64,000 bases of DNA from Hellea sp. (GCA_020629135.1 JAHDDX010000001.1:32456-96455); one strand, 5' to 3'. Shown: positions 43,835 through 53,452, numbered from the stretch's first letter. Made by a program: numbers and translations. Notes: generated from the sequence alone by a model not told the origin.

Positions 43835-44233
43835 ATGAACGGCGCAGAATCAGATAACGAAATCGATTTCGACCACCTCAATCAATATGTCGGAGGCGAC
43901 ATTTCATTGACCAAAGAAATATTCAGCCTGTTTAAAAATCAAATTGATATGTGGTCCCGTTCCTTCAAACCGGACACCCCGGACGATGTTTGGTCAGCCA
44001 TGACACATTCCCTCAAAGGTACAGCGCGAGCGGTGGGAGCCATGCGTCTGGCCGAAATTTGCCAAACCGCTGAAGGACTTATTGGCGACAATAACCGTCC
44101 CGGCGCACGAGAAGTTATCGTCGAAAAAATGGAAAGCGCAATCTCCCGTGTGACAATTGAAATTCAACGCTGGGAATACCGACAATCCATCAAAGACCTA
44201 AAAGCCGACTCGCCATGGCCAACGGACCCGTAG
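43835..44233 (+). CDS. Hpt (histidine phosphotransfer) domain protein
   Basis: 132 residues. The phosphorylatable His is in THSLKGTARAVGAMRLAEICQTAE, the classical HSLKG motif of a four-helix Hpt domain (about 20-115). No kinase or receiver domain is attached. It would pass phosphate between a hybrid kinase and a response regulator encoded elsewhere. A Shine-Dalgarno-like GGAAGGGG precedes the ATG. The next gene starts two bases after its stop, so it may share a transcript with the hydrolase. Confidence 0.92.
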   Translation: MNGAESDNEIDFDHLNQYVGGDISLTKEIFSLFKNQIDMWSRSFKPDTPDDVWSAMTHSLKGTARAVGAMRLAEICQTAEGLIGDNNRPGAREVIVEKMESAISRVTIEIQRWEYRQSIKDLKADSPWPTDP

Positions 44234-44234
44234 A

Positions 44235-45308
44235 ATGTTTAAGAAATTTGTCTTTGGCCTGATGGGGCTTTTGCTCCTGGCTTACCTAGCGGTAGTGTTG
44301 TGGCCCGAAAAAAAATACAAAGCCTATCAAGTTAGCGCCGATTATCAGGCTCAAGTTGATGCGTTTTATGTGCCGCCTATGCCTGCAGACTGGACGTGGC
44401 GATCCTATGAAACCTCCGATGGGACGACCTTGCGTTGGGGCGAAACCGGAAACCGGGGGGCAGCCAAAGCCACCATTTTTTGGGTGCCGGGCTATACGGC
44501 CACTTTGAATATGTATGGAGAACATTTTGATCGATTGGCCGAGCAAGGCTATCATATCGTCGGTCTGGATTTGCGAGGGCAGGGTGGGTCCGAACGGCAT
44601 CGCGACAATCAACCTGAAAAATTATGGATAGATGACTTCGCCGATTATTCAAATGACGTGGCGGCATTTATCGGCGCTCAGAAATTACCGGATGAACGAT
44701 CATCCATCCTGACCGGTATTTCCTTTGGTGGACATGTTGTGACGCGAACAATTGCGGATCATCAGACAAAAATTGATGGCTTGTATTTAATCGCGCCGGC
44801 TTTTCGTCCTTCGTCAGGGGACTATTCCTTTGAAGAGGCCAGACAGTTAATGGCCTCGGCGAAATGGTTCGGCAAAAGTAAGAACTATGTCCAAGGGCAA
44901 GGAAATTGGGTGCCAGACGGACTGGATTATTCTCAAGGCTCGGATTGTAGTGCTAACCCGAAGCGCCTGTATTTACGAGATGCAATCTTCACGCGTTTGC
45001 CAGAGCAAAGAGTAGGCGGCGTGACCAATCAGTGGGGCTATGAATTTTTTGACAGTAGCGAGAAAATGTTGTCGCCTGGCTATTTTGAGCAGGTAGGTCT
45101 TCCGGTGACAATCATTTCTGCAACGAATGACACATTTGTGGATACATCAATAAATTCAAAAGCTTGCCGGGAAAATCTGTCTCAATGCGTTGAGATCGTT
45201 ATGCCAGAAACAGGTCATTGCCTTCCGCAGGAACGTGATGAGGTGGTCGATGCCATGCTGGCAGAATTTGATGTTCTACTTGAACGGATTACTTCAGACT
45301 CGAATTAA
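44235..45308 (+). CDS. Membrane-anchored alpha/beta hydrolase (lysophospholipase/monoacylglycerol lipase-like)
   Basis: 357 residues. An N-terminal hydrophobic anchor (about 3-23) precedes a serine aminopeptidase S33/Hydrolase_4 domain. Motifs are FWVPGYTATLNMYGEHFDRLAEQGYHIVGLDLRGQGGSERH, the elbow GISFGGH, an acid in SATNDTFVD and a His in PETGHCLPQE. The GYHIVGLDLRGQGGS pattern is typical of PldB and monoglyceride lipases. Its 3' end overlaps the convergent helicase gene by 20 bases. Confidence 0.88.
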   Translation: MFKKFVFGLMGLLLLAYLAVVLWPEKKYKAYQVSADYQAQVDAFYVPPMPADWTWRSYETSDGTTLRWGETGNRGAAKATIFWVPGYTATLNMYGEHFDRLAEQGYHIVGLDLRGQGGSERHRDNQPEKLWIDDFADYSNDVAAFIGAQKLPDERSSILTGISFGGHVVTRTIADHQTKIDGLYLIAPAFRPSSGDYSFEEARQLMASAKWFGKSKNYVQGQGNWVPDGLDYSQGSDCSANPKRLYLRDAIFTRLPEQRVGGVTNQWGYEFFDSSEKMLSPGYFEQVGLPVTIISATNDTFVDTSINSKACRENLSQCVEIVMPETGHCLPQERDEVVDAMLAEFDVLLERITSDSN

Positions 45309-46755
45309 AAAAGGCTGGAACATTGTCACCAAATCCGGGCGCGTGACTTTTTTCTGTTTTGCCCTTGGATTTTGACCTGTCTTTAGCCGGCTTGGCCGCT
45401 TTCTTTTTGTCTGCGGTTGACTTTTTATTGTCAGACGCGGATTTTTTGTCGGATCTTGGTTTATCCTCAGTCCGCTTGTCGCGCTTACTATCGCGGCGCG
45501 TGGACTTGCGGTCAGATTTGGACCGGGATTTGGTTTTAGAATTGCGACGTCGACTATCTTTAGGAAAATCTTCAATCCCTGGAATTTCAAGCTCTTCAAT
45601 AGCTTCAACTTCAATCAGTTTTAAAATGGCGTCGTAATATTTTTCATCAAGGCGGCTGACCAGCATGACAGTGTCGCCTTTTCGTCCTGCCCGGCCGGTC
45701 CGACCTATCCGGTGGACATAATCTTCGCTGTGATTTGGTACGTCGTAATTAAATACATGTGATACGTCCGGAATATCCAGCCCGCGTGCGGCCACATCAC
45801 TGGCGACTAATAACTTAAGGTCGCCGTCTTTAAATTCTGCAAGCGTTTTCGTGCGAAGGGATTGATCCAGGTCGCCGTGGATTGGCGCGGCCGAATGCCC
45901 GTGTACAGTCAAAGATTTGGCGACGATGTCGACGTCGCGCTTACGGTTACAAAAAACTATACCGTTTTTGACATCGTGATTATCGATGATCCAGCGCAGG
46001 GCCGTACGTTTTTGTTTCGCGTCAGAACTCGGCATGCGCACAATTTTTTGGGTCACTGTATCCGCTGTTTTATTCTCACGGGCAACTTGAACGGTCAAAG
46101 GCTGGTGCAGGAATTGGTCGACTAGACGCTTGATCTCATTCGGCATTGTGGCCGAGAAGAACAAAACCTGACGGGTGAAGGGTGTGAGTTTAAAAATACG
46201 TTCAATGTCCGGGATGAAACCCATATCCATCATCCGGTCGGCTTCGTCGACAATCAGGGTCTGGACACCCGTCAGCAGGATTTTGCCCCGGTCAAACTGA
46301 TCGAGAAGGCGACCCGGTGTGGCGATCAAAACATCAACCCCTTTGGCGAGTTTGCGGTCTTGTTCCGCAAAAGATACCCCACCAATCAGTAGGGCCATTT
46401 CAAGCTTGAGATATTTACCGTAGAGCTCAACATTTTCTGCGACTTGAGCGGCAAGTTCGCGGGTCGGGCACACGATCAGGCAGCGCGGCATGCGAGCTCG
46501 AGCTCGGCCTTTAGCTAATTTGTGCACGGTTGGCAGTGTAAAGGCAGCGGTTTTTCCAGTGCCGGTTTGGGCGATGCCCAATACGTCGCGGCCTTTTAAG
46601 GCGCCGGGTATGGCATGGGCTTGGATGGGAGTCGGCTTGACATAGCCCATATCATCCAGAGCTTTTTGAATTTTTTCATCAAGTCCGAGATCCGCAAATG
46701 TGACGTCTACTTCGGCGTCGGATTTGATTTCTTCTATGTCGTTTTTAGCTGTCAA
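45289..46755 (-). CDS. DEAD-box RNA helicase (RhlE-like) with basic C-terminal tail
   Basis: 488 residues. The helicase motifs are complete: Q motif TFADLGLDEKIQKALDDMGYVKPTPIQ, motif I AQTGTGKT, PTRELA, motif II VDEADRMMDMGF, SAT, and motif VI HRIGRTGRAG. The C-terminal 95 residues are a Lys/Arg/Ser/Asp-rich disordered tail, common in RhlE proteins for RNA binding. No ATG fits the N-terminus. The frame runs open to 46890, but a TTG at 46755 preceded by AAGAAAG gives a reasonable start (LTAKNDIEEIKSDAEV). The start is uncertain by a few residues. Confidence 0.9.
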   Translation of the reverse strand: MTAKNDIEEIKSDAEVDVTFADLGLDEKIQKALDDMGYVKPTPIQAHAIPGALKGRDVLGIAQTGTGKTAAFTLPTVHKLAKGRARARMPRCLIVCPTRELAAQVAENVELYGKYLKLEMALLIGGVSFAEQDRKLAKGVDVLIATPGRLLDQFDRGKILLTGVQTLIVDEADRMMDMGFIPDIERIFKLTPFTRQVLFFSATMPNEIKRLVDQFLHQPLTVQVARENKTADTVTQKIVRMPSSDAKQKRTALRWIIDNHDVKNGIVFCNRKRDVDIVAKSLTVHGHSAAPIHGDLDQSLRTKTLAEFKDGDLKLLVASDVAARGLDIPDVSHVFNYDVPNHSEDYVHRIGRTGRAGRKGDTVMLVSRLDEKYYDAILKLIEVEAIEELEIPGIEDFPKDSRRRNSKTKSRSKSDRKSTRRDSKRDKRTEDKPRSDKKSASDNKKSTADKKKAAKPAKDRSKSKGKTEKSHAPGFGDNVPAFFNSSLK

Positions 46756-46925
46756 TTCAGTCTTTCTTAGGATGAAGCCATGCTTCAATGCCCCACGATG
46801 GCGGGAACATAGGCATGCAAAGGCAAAGGTCAAGCGATTCTCCGACCTCTGGTTCAAAAGCCGTGAACATAAATGGTTGTAAATCTCCAAATGTCTCCCA
46901 TCTGAAACAGAATGGAGGACGAAAT

Positions 46926-47276
46926 ATGCGCATTTTTGGTTTGACGAGTTTCAAGGAAAGTTTGACCTTTGTAACAATTTTATCCCTCGCTTCTGTATTT
47001 ATGTGGAGCGTTTTCATTTACCCGAATACGCTGGATTGGCAGGTCTCTGACAATACGATTGGTGAAGTTGAGACGCTCATATCAAACACCCAAATAATGG
47101 GGCCGGCAACAGTTCAGGCCGTGGTTAAACTCTCCGATGGCCAAACAGCTATTGTCCCTGTGCCAATAGAGGCCGATATCAGAGCCGGATCAAGAGTCGA
47201 GCTGTCTGTTCTGGTCAATGCGGACAATGAGAAACAAAAGCGTTATCGCTACGCAGGTGCTTTGGGTTCGGATTAA
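46926..47276 (+). CDS. Small membrane-anchored protein with a periplasmic beta domain
   Basis: 116 residues. One transmembrane helix (about 13-32) is followed by a beta-rich domain of about 80 residues (DNTIGEVETLISNTQIMGPATVQAVVKLSDGQTAIVPVPIEADIRAGSRVELSVLV) resembling an OB-like or biotinyl-lipoyl-like barrel. GGAGG seven bases before ATG 46926 decides the start. It overlaps the convergent parE gene by four bases. No family is recognised. An accessory envelope protein is likely. Confidence 0.7.
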   Translation: MRIFGLTSFKESLTFVTILSLASVFMWSVFIYPNTLDWQVSDNTIGEVETLISNTQIMGPATVQAVVKLSDGQTAIVPVPIEADIRAGSRVELSVLVNADNEKQKRYRYAGALGSD

Positions 47277-49282
47277 ATATCCAGATCGTTTACGAATTGG
47301 GCGTGATCCTGAATATATTGATATCGCAAATCCGCCCGTTTCCCCATTAAGGTCTCAACCAGGGCTTCGGTTGTTGGCAGGTTTTCTCCATCGATTGTGA
47401 TTTGAGCCAGTTTCCGCGTTTTCGGGTTCATGGTCGTGTCTTTGAGCTGGGCCGCCATCATTTCGCCCAGACCTTTAAAGCGACCGATATCGATCTTGCC
47501 GCGTCCGGTAAATTCAGTTTCCAATAGTTCATCTTTATGCGCATCATCAATCGCATACATGGTTTTGGCACCTTGTGTGATTTTATAAAGCGGTGGCATC
47601 GCCATATAAAGTCGTCCCTGGTCAATCAGACCGGGCATATATCGATAGAAAAAGGTAATAAGAAGTGCGGCGATATGGGCGCCGTCAACATCAGCGTCAG
47701 TCATGATGATAACCCGCTCATACCGAAGATCTTCAATGTCGAATTTCTTTCCGATTCCGACGCCAAGCGCGGTCATCAGGTCGTTGATTTCCGCATTGCG
47801 CGATATCTTATCCATGCTCGCACTCTCGACATTTAAAATTTTACCACGCAGGGGCAAAATTGCTTGCGTTTCCCTGTTACGGGCCTGTTTGGCGGACCCG
47901 CCCGCACTATCACCCTCAACAATGAACAGCTCGGTATCTGTCGAATCCTTGCGAGAGCAATCGGCAAGTTTCCCCGGGAGACGTAAGCGCTTCGTTGCGG
48001 ATTTTCGGTTAATGTCGCGTTGTTTGCGACGACGAACCCGTTCATTGGCTTTCTCAATCACCCATTCCAGAAGTTTTGTCGCATCTTTGGGGGATGAGGC
48101 TAGCCAGTGATCAAAGGGGTCTCGAACAGCATTTTCAACCAAGCGAGCCGCCTCACTATTGGAAAGGCGGTCTTTGGTTTGGCCTTGAAACTCCGGGTTA
48201 CCAATGAAGACAGAAACCAGGGCACCAACACTTCCCATGACATCGTCTGGGGTGACATGACTGACCTTTTTACCCATGCCTGAAATATCGGCGTAAGCAC
48301 GCAAGCCTTTGGTCACAGCCGCGCGTAGGCCTTGCTCATGGGTTCCGCCGCCCGGTGTGGGTACCGTATTACAATATGACCGAATAAAACTATCGGCTTC
48401 GCCAAAGCCTTCAGGAGACCAACTGACGGCCCATTCGACGCGTCCATGGCCGCTTTCTTTTTTGGATCGTCCGGCGAACACATCGGAAGTAATCATGGTC
48501 TTCTTGCCCAAGGTCTCCTTCAAAAAGTCAGAAAGTCCGCCTGGGAAATGAAAAACAGCTTCAGCCGGAATGCTGTCCAGTTCCTCGACAAGGCTAGGCG
48601 CGCACTTCCAGCGAATTTCCACACCGGGTTGAAGATAGGCTTTGGCCCGGGTCATTCGGAACAGCTTGCCCGGTTTGAAATGTGCCTTGGGGCCGAATAT
48701 TTCAGGGTCGGGGTGGAAACGGACCTTAGTGCCGCGCCGATTGTTGATTGCGCCTAAATCCTCAATTTTACCCAAGGGTTTGCCTTGGGAAAATTTCATT
48801 CGATATAGTTTCTTGTTTCGAGCCACTTCGACTTCGAGCGCATCAGAAAGCGCGTTAACGACAGACACACCAACACCGTGAAGGCCACCCGATGTTTCAT
48901 AAGCGGAGTTTGAAAATTTACCACCTGAATGAAGCTCGGTCATAATAACTTCGAGCGCAGATTTTTTGGGGTATTTCGGATGAGGATCGACCGGAATACC
49001 CCGCCCGTTATCAGTTACGGATAAGAAGCCATCTTCGTGGAGTTCAACTTCGATCCGGGAGGCGTGACCGGCGACCGCTTCATCCATTGAATTGTCGATA
49101 ACTTCGGCAAATAAATGATGGAGGGCGCGGTCATCCGTTCCGCCGATATACATGCCGGGACGGAGGCGAACGGGTTCAAGACCTTCCAGGACTTGAATGT
49201 CCTTAGCTGAGTAATTGTCACCACTATTGTCGTCTTTACTCATCTTATCCTGAAATAAATCTTTTTTCTTTGCTGCGCTCAT
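47273..49282 (-). CDS. parE: DNA topoisomerase IV subunit B
   Basis: 669 residues. The GHKL ATPase motifs are EVIDNSMDEAVAGHA, DNGRGIPVDPHPK and GGLHGVGVSVVNALS. The TOPRIM residues are EGDSAGGSAKQAR and MTDADVDGAHI, with the type II end GEMMAAQLKDTTMNP. It lacks the large insert of E. coli GyrB. QTKDRLSN and the overall length point to ParE rather than GyrB. With ParC it decatenates replicated chromosomes. It is convergent with the small anchored protein, overlapping by four bases. Confidence 0.95.
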   Translation of the reverse strand: MSAAKKKDLFQDKMSKDDNSGDNYSAKDIQVLEGLEPVRLRPGMYIGGTDDRALHHLFAEVIDNSMDEAVAGHASRIEVELHEDGFLSVTDNGRGIPVDPHPKYPKKSALEVIMTELHSGGKFSNSAYETSGGLHGVGVSVVNALSDALEVEVARNKKLYRMKFSQGKPLGKIEDLGAINNRRGTKVRFHPDPEIFGPKAHFKPGKLFRMTRAKAYLQPGVEIRWKCAPSLVEELDSIPAEAVFHFPGGLSDFLKETLGKKTMITSDVFAGRSKKESGHGRVEWAVSWSPEGFGEADSFIRSYCNTVPTPGGGTHEQGLRAAVTKGLRAYADISGMGKKVSHVTPDDVMGSVGALVSVFIGNPEFQGQTKDRLSNSEAARLVENAVRDPFDHWLASSPKDATKLLEWVIEKANERVRRRKQRDINRKSATKRLRLPGKLADCSRKDSTDTELFIVEGDSAGGSAKQARNRETQAILPLRGKILNVESASMDKISRNAEINDLMTALGVGIGKKFDIEDLRYERVIIMTDADVDGAHIAALLITFFYRYMPGLIDQGRLYMAMPPLYKITQGAKTMYAIDDAHKDELLETEFTGRGKIDIGRFKGLGEMMAAQLKDTTMNPKTRKLAQITIDGENLPTTEALVETLMGKRADLRYQYIQDHAQFVNDLDI

Positions 49283-49398
49283 AGTCTCTCAAACAATTGG
49301 ATGACCCCGACTCAGATTCGTCAAGGAAAAGTCTCTTCGCAGTATGGTAAATGCCGCGTTAAGCTCAAGCCATTATTCGAGATTTTGCCGATTGATTT

Positions 49399-52300
49399 TT
49401 AAAAAATCAGGCGGACAACCAAGCGTCCGGTATGACGAATGAAGCCATCGCGGATGTCGCTGTCAAAATCAAAGGCAAAGGATGAGAACTTACTGCCGGC
49501 TCCGATCGAGAAACCGAGTAGGAAGCCGTCTTTTGGAAATTCAGTGCCTTCAAGTTGGGAGCGTTCTGTCAGTCCGACAAAGCCATAATTGGTTAGGACG
49601 CCGTCATTTTTAAACTCGTTGCGATAGCCAAAGCGGATGGCCGGACGCAACCAGGTTCGATTGCCATCAAAGCGGGCGCCAAGATTGATCATTGCGGTTG
49701 CACCGCCAAGCTCAGATGTTCGTTTGTCTACATCCAAAGCAATCCCTAAAGCCCCGTCTTCCTGATAAGCGTCTTCGGTCAGGCGCAAGTAATCGACCGA
49801 AACTGCCGGGCGCGCCCAGAATTTCTTGCTGATCTCAAGATCATAACCTGCGCGCAAAGACGCGTTATAATGAGTGCCTTTCCAGTCTCCTGTTGCCCGG
49901 TCCTGGAAAGAGCCAACTGAGATTACTCGACGCTGTTCAAAGTCATTGTACCCAGCCCCCGCATAGGCTTCAACACCAAGGTCGCCAGCGGAGAAGCCTG
50001 CATAACCGCCGAGTTGAACGGTCAGGACGTCCATCGGTTCATCAAAACCGACAACATCTTCAATTTCCGTCGAGGCAAAACCAAGGTTTACCCCAACCGT
50101 ATGGAACGGACCGACGGCGGTATCTATGCCACCTGTTATACCGAAGCCATATCCTCGGTACTGTTCTGAAAGTCCCGCAAGGCTGCGATCGGCAAAATAG
50201 GTAAACTCCTGCAACCACACACCACCGGGTTTATCTTGTGAGCGTCGAGCATTATCCAAATGAGAACCTACGGCGCCAACGGCGCCATCAACATTAGCGA
50301 CGACGAATTGACGGGCTGCAGCTGAAAATTCGGGTAAAAGCTGATTGAGAGCTTGGTTGAATTCGGTTCCATCGGTAATGTTCACAAACGCATTTGCGAG
50401 GGATGTATTGTTTTGCAGGGCATCAAAAGCGGAGTTGAAGCTGGCTGCTTGAACGGCGTCTAAACCTAATTCCGATGGCGAACGCAAATCCAGAGTTACG
50501 ACTAGCGCATTTGCGTTATTCGGGTCCAATCCAAAATTAGTGTTATACATAAATGGCGATTGCAATGAGGCGAGGGACGCAATATCGCCCTCAATATTGA
50601 GGGTGCCGCCTGCATTAACGACTTCATAGGTCTGTGACTGAGAAGCAATCACATTGTTGATGAGCGGCGCTATTGTTGCGCCGTCCGCAAATGTAATGTC
50701 ACCCGTTGCAATTAATGTCGAAACATCACCTGTTGCGCCGTCCAGAGTTGGCTGAAATACGGACGTGTCCGCAAAGGTCGCGGTGCCAACATTAATCGGT
50801 GTTGGCGCAGTTTGAGAAAGCGTACTTGCCTCGGATACCATAATAGATGACAAACCATCGCTGTCTCTGAGCTCTCCGCTGAATACGGACCCGCCAGACA
50901 GCGTTAGTGAATCAGCCCCGGTTCCTAAATCAAGATCGCCAGTCAGTGTGCCGGCATTGAGTGTGACAACATCGTCACCACTGCCAAGTAAAACATCACC
51001 GATGATAGATGGATCGATAGGGGTGACTCCGTCATTTGGATCCAGATCGACGGCCCTTACCTGATTAATAGTAATCCCTGAGGTGTTTGCTGTGAAATCT
51101 AACGCAATCAGATCAAAGCTCGTTGTCGATTCTCCCAAAGGGTTTGAGTCTGTTCCAAGTGCGGCAATGACACCAGTATTATCCAGGCTTGTGATTGTTC
51201 CCGCAGCGTCTCGTATGGCGATGGCCTGCCCGGTACGCCCTGAAATCAAAGCTGAAATATTTCCAGAGTTTGAAATATTGGTTGTATTTGCACCGGCTTC
51301 GATGTCGACCGCTATGGCTTGGATGAAACGCGGTGATATAATGTTGTCAAAATCCGCGTAAATCTCATCGACGGATTCAGACGCGCGTGCAAAGACGACC
51401 CCCGAATTGTTGATATTATCGACTATTGCGCCCGACCCGAGGACAATAACGCGAGACAAGCCTGTTTCTCCAGCGACATCCGCGACGCCTGCATCACCAC
51501 TACGGAAGGTTGTGGCCTGCATAGTTCCAGTGTTATTGAGGCCCTGTTCTAAGGTTGCATTGCTAACCTCAAATACAGTCGCGTTTATATCGTTATAAAC
51601 GCCAGCTGCATTCAGAGTACCCCGATTTACGAAGGCATAGTTATCATCCGCATCAAAACCATCATCTCCCGGATCAAGCAGTGAGACAACACCAATGGCG
51701 ATCGGGGTTCCCTGTCCGTCGATCAGGACAGCAGGCGCGCTTCCAAATTGCGTGACCGAGCTTGACGCGGACACGACATCCGACGTTGTTCCGTCGCCAT
51801 TATCAACAGTTGTGATCGTGCGTCCGAGATTAACTCCCTGTTCGATATTGCCGTGGATCGAAATCGCGGAGCCTGCCTGCAATAAATCTTCGGAATCCAG
51901 TAATCCACGGGCGTTTAGATTTGGACGGGTGGTAAATCGGTAACCTGAGTTTGAAATACTTCCCGTATTTGTCAGCCCGCCTTGGGTAATATTTCCGGTC
52001 ACGGAAATTGCTGAAGCATTTTCCCCGCGAGCAGAAATTGCCCCTGAGTTGGCCAAATTGCCAATGACTTGATCCTCAATACTGACCCCAATGCTATTGT
52101 TTCCGACGACGGAAATTGAGCCCGATAAATCTACATTGCCCGTGAGGCCTGCATTTTCAAGTAAGCGAATGGCGAAGGAATCGTTGCCCTCTATGTTGAT
52201 GGAACTTCCGGCAGACATATCAATATCGCCAACAAAAGGGCTTGCGCCGGAGATCAGAATGCCAGTTCGCCCAGTGCCTTCAGCAAATGTACCGTCTACA

Positions 52301-52656
52301 ACACCATCATTATCCGTGTCTGTCGGGGCGAAGTCTTCCTGGATCTGGATTGTACCAGCTCCTGAGTAACCGCCGGTGTTACCCCCGACCAATTCGACGC
52401 CTGTCGAATTGTCTGCGTTATTTATGGTGATGACGCCTGAATTCGTCACTGTATTGTCGGAATTGACTGTAACGGCCGTACCTGATGTGACTTCGACTGA
52501 CCCGGTAGACGCAATCGTAACATCGTTACCTTCCGTAGATGTATCTACTGGCGTAGTCCGGGCGGTATCAATCGTGACCTGAGCAAAACTTGTCGTAGCG
52601 CTTGCCAAAACCAGTGCAGGAAGTGCGGCGGAAGCGAGAAGAAATTTCAATTTCAT
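49399..52656 (-). CDS. Large autotransporter (type Va secreted/surface protein)
   Basis: 1085 residues. A signal peptide (about 1-25, cleavage after SFA) is followed by a passenger of about 700 residues rich in Asn, Thr, Gly and Ser, with repeated short strands such as NSGAISARGENASAIS and NTGSISNSG that predict a beta-helix. The C-terminal 270 residues form the translocator barrel (WLQEFTYFADRSLAGLSEQYRGYGFGITGGIDTA ... RLVVRLIF), ending in the aromatic Phe needed for BAM recognition. There is no protease triad or lipase motif in the passenger. It may act in adhesion or biofilm formation. Confidence 0.92.
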   Translation of the reverse strand: MKLKFLLASAALPALVLASATTSFAQVTIDTARTTPVDTSTEGNDVTIASTGSVEVTSGTAVTVNSDNTVTNSGVITINNADNSTGVELVGGNTGGYSGAGTIQIQEDFAPTDTDNDGVVDGTFAEGTGRTGILISGASPFVGDIDMSAGSSINIEGNDSFAIRLLENAGLTGNVDLSGSISVVGNNSIGVSIEDQVIGNLANSGAISARGENASAISVTGNITQGGLTNTGSISNSGYRFTTRPNLNARGLLDSEDLLQAGSAISIHGNIEQGVNLGRTITTVDNGDGTTSDVVSASSSVTQFGSAPAVLIDGQGTPIAIGVVSLLDPGDDGFDADDNYAFVNRGTLNAAGVYNDINATVFEVSNATLEQGLNNTGTMQATTFRSGDAGVADVAGETGLSRVIVLGSGAIVDNINNSGVVFARASESVDEIYADFDNIISPRFIQAIAVDIEAGANTTNISNSGNISALISGRTGQAIAIRDAAGTITSLDNTGVIAALGTDSNPLGESTTSFDLIALDFTANTSGITINQVRAVDLDPNDGVTPIDPSIIGDVLLGSGDDVVTLNAGTLTGDLDLGTGADSLTLSGGSVFSGELRDSDGLSSIMVSEASTLSQTAPTPINVGTATFADTSVFQPTLDGATGDVSTLIATGDITFADGATIAPLINNVIASQSQTYEVVNAGGTLNIEGDIASLASLQSPFMYNTNFGLDPNNANALVVTLDLRSPSELGLDAVQAASFNSAFDALQNNTSLANAFVNITDGTEFNQALNQLLPEFSAAARQFVVANVDGAVGAVGSHLDNARRSQDKPGGVWLQEFTYFADRSLAGLSEQYRGYGFGITGGIDTAVGPFHTVGVNLGFASTEIEDVVGFDEPMDVLTVQLGGYAGFSAGDLGVEAYAGAGYNDFEQRRVISVGSFQDRATGDWKGTHYNASLRAGYDLEISKKFWARPAVSVDYLRLTEDAYQEDGALGIALDVDKRTSELGGATAMINLGARFDGNRTWLRPAIRFGYRNEFKNDGVLTNYGFVGLTERSQLEGTEFPKDGFLLGFSIGAGSKFSSFAFDFDSDIRDGFIRHTGRLVVRLIF

Positions 52657-52778
52657 GTTTTATCCATGCGGCTTTGCGGCGAGGTGCCGCTGACTCGGAG
52701 CCTTACTAAACAAGAATTTGAATTAAGCCAATGAAAGAATGATGAATTTCTCAGTTGTAATGTAGGTGTTCGGGAGAG

Positions 52779-53387
52779 TTAGCCAGATACAGCGTGTGCC
52801 AGGATATTGACCATCGTTGCATGAGCCGGTTCTTGTCCAATGTTTTCAATAATATGCGGTTGATCACCGCGATATCGCAATGTTTCTCCGGCCTTGGCGA
52901 TCCAGCTGTCATCGCCAACGTCAATTCTAAGCGTGCCTGATAAAACCGACAGGTTTTCAACCGAACCGGCAGGATGAGGGGAGCTTTCAAGCTTTCCGCC
53001 AGGTTGAGCCCGAAAATCATACCATTGAACCCATTGTACGGTCTCAATCCACCCGATAATGCGGAGTTCGCACAGGCCGTCTTCGCTTTTTAACAATGGC
53101 GTGTCCTTGGTCTTGATGGATTGAACCAGGTTTGAATCCGCTTTGGGGTCCGACAGCACCGCTCCGACACTGGTTCCTAGGGCCTGGCTTAGCCGGGAAA
53201 GGGTCGCGAGCGTTGGATTGGTTTCGGTTTTTTCAATTTGCGAAATCATTGACTTCGCAACCCCTGACATCTCCGACAGTTCCCCGAGGGATAGATTGCC
53301 CGCTGTCCTCAGGCGCTGAATGGTTTTCCCCAGATGTTCAGCGAGCGCATTGGTTTCGGGGCAGGGTTCACGTTTTTGACGAGGCAT
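52779..53387 (-). CDS. XRE-family regulator with C-terminal cupin (SutR-like layout)
   Basis: 202 residues. A helix-turn-helix (about 20-75: LGKTIQRLRTAGNLSLGELSEMSGVAKSMISQIEKTETNPTLATLSRLSQALG) is followed by a cupin sensor domain (about 120-195: GGKLESSPHPAGSVENLSVLSG ... GDQPHIIENIG). E. coli SutR (YdcN) has the same HTH-cupin plan and controls sulfur-utilisation genes. Here the gene is divergent from the sulfite-reduction operon, so the same role is likely. A perfect 18-bp palindrome lies between the two. The ligand is unknown. Confidence 0.92.
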   Translation of the reverse strand: MPRQKREPCPETNALAEHLGKTIQRLRTAGNLSLGELSEMSGVAKSMISQIEKTETNPTLATLSRLSQALGTSVGAVLSDPKADSNLVQSIKTKDTPLLKSEDGLCELRIIGWIETVQWVQWYDFRAQPGGKLESSPHPAGSVENLSVLSGTLRIDVGDDSWIAKAGETLRYRGDQPHIIENIGQEPAHATMVNILAHAVSG

Positions 53388-53434
53388 AAAAAATCACAAA
53401 AAAGTTAGGTTTTAGGTCTGGTATATCATTCAAT

Positions 53435-53452
53435 CGTTCTATATATAGAACG
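53435..53452. promoter_or_regulatory. Perfect 18-bp palindrome, candidate operator of the XRE/cupin regulator
   Basis: The sequence CGTTCTATATATAGAACG is an exact inverted repeat. It lies 47 bases from the regulator start (53387) and 48 bases from the cysG start (53501), so it is almost exactly centred between two divergent genes. A dimeric XRE protein would read the GTTCTATA half-sites and could control both promoters. The assignment to this regulator is inference from position. Confidence 0.7.

Noticed and set aside
46756..46890. N-terminal extension of the DEAD-box helicase
   Set aside because: The 45 extra residues have no similarity to RhlE proteins and include a Cys-rich stretch. TTG 46755 gives the expected length before the Q motif.
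49391..49408. AT palindrome TGATTTTT-A-AAAAATCA at the end of the autotransporter gene
   Set aside because: The arms are separated by one base, too short for a stable hairpin loop, and the stem is nearly all A/T, so it is not called a terminator.
50880..51030. RTX-like calcium-binding repeats in the autotransporter
   Set aside because: Only isolated GSGDD and GTGAD segments occur. The tandem GGxGxDxUx nonapeptides and a type I secretion signal are missing, while a type V barrel is present.
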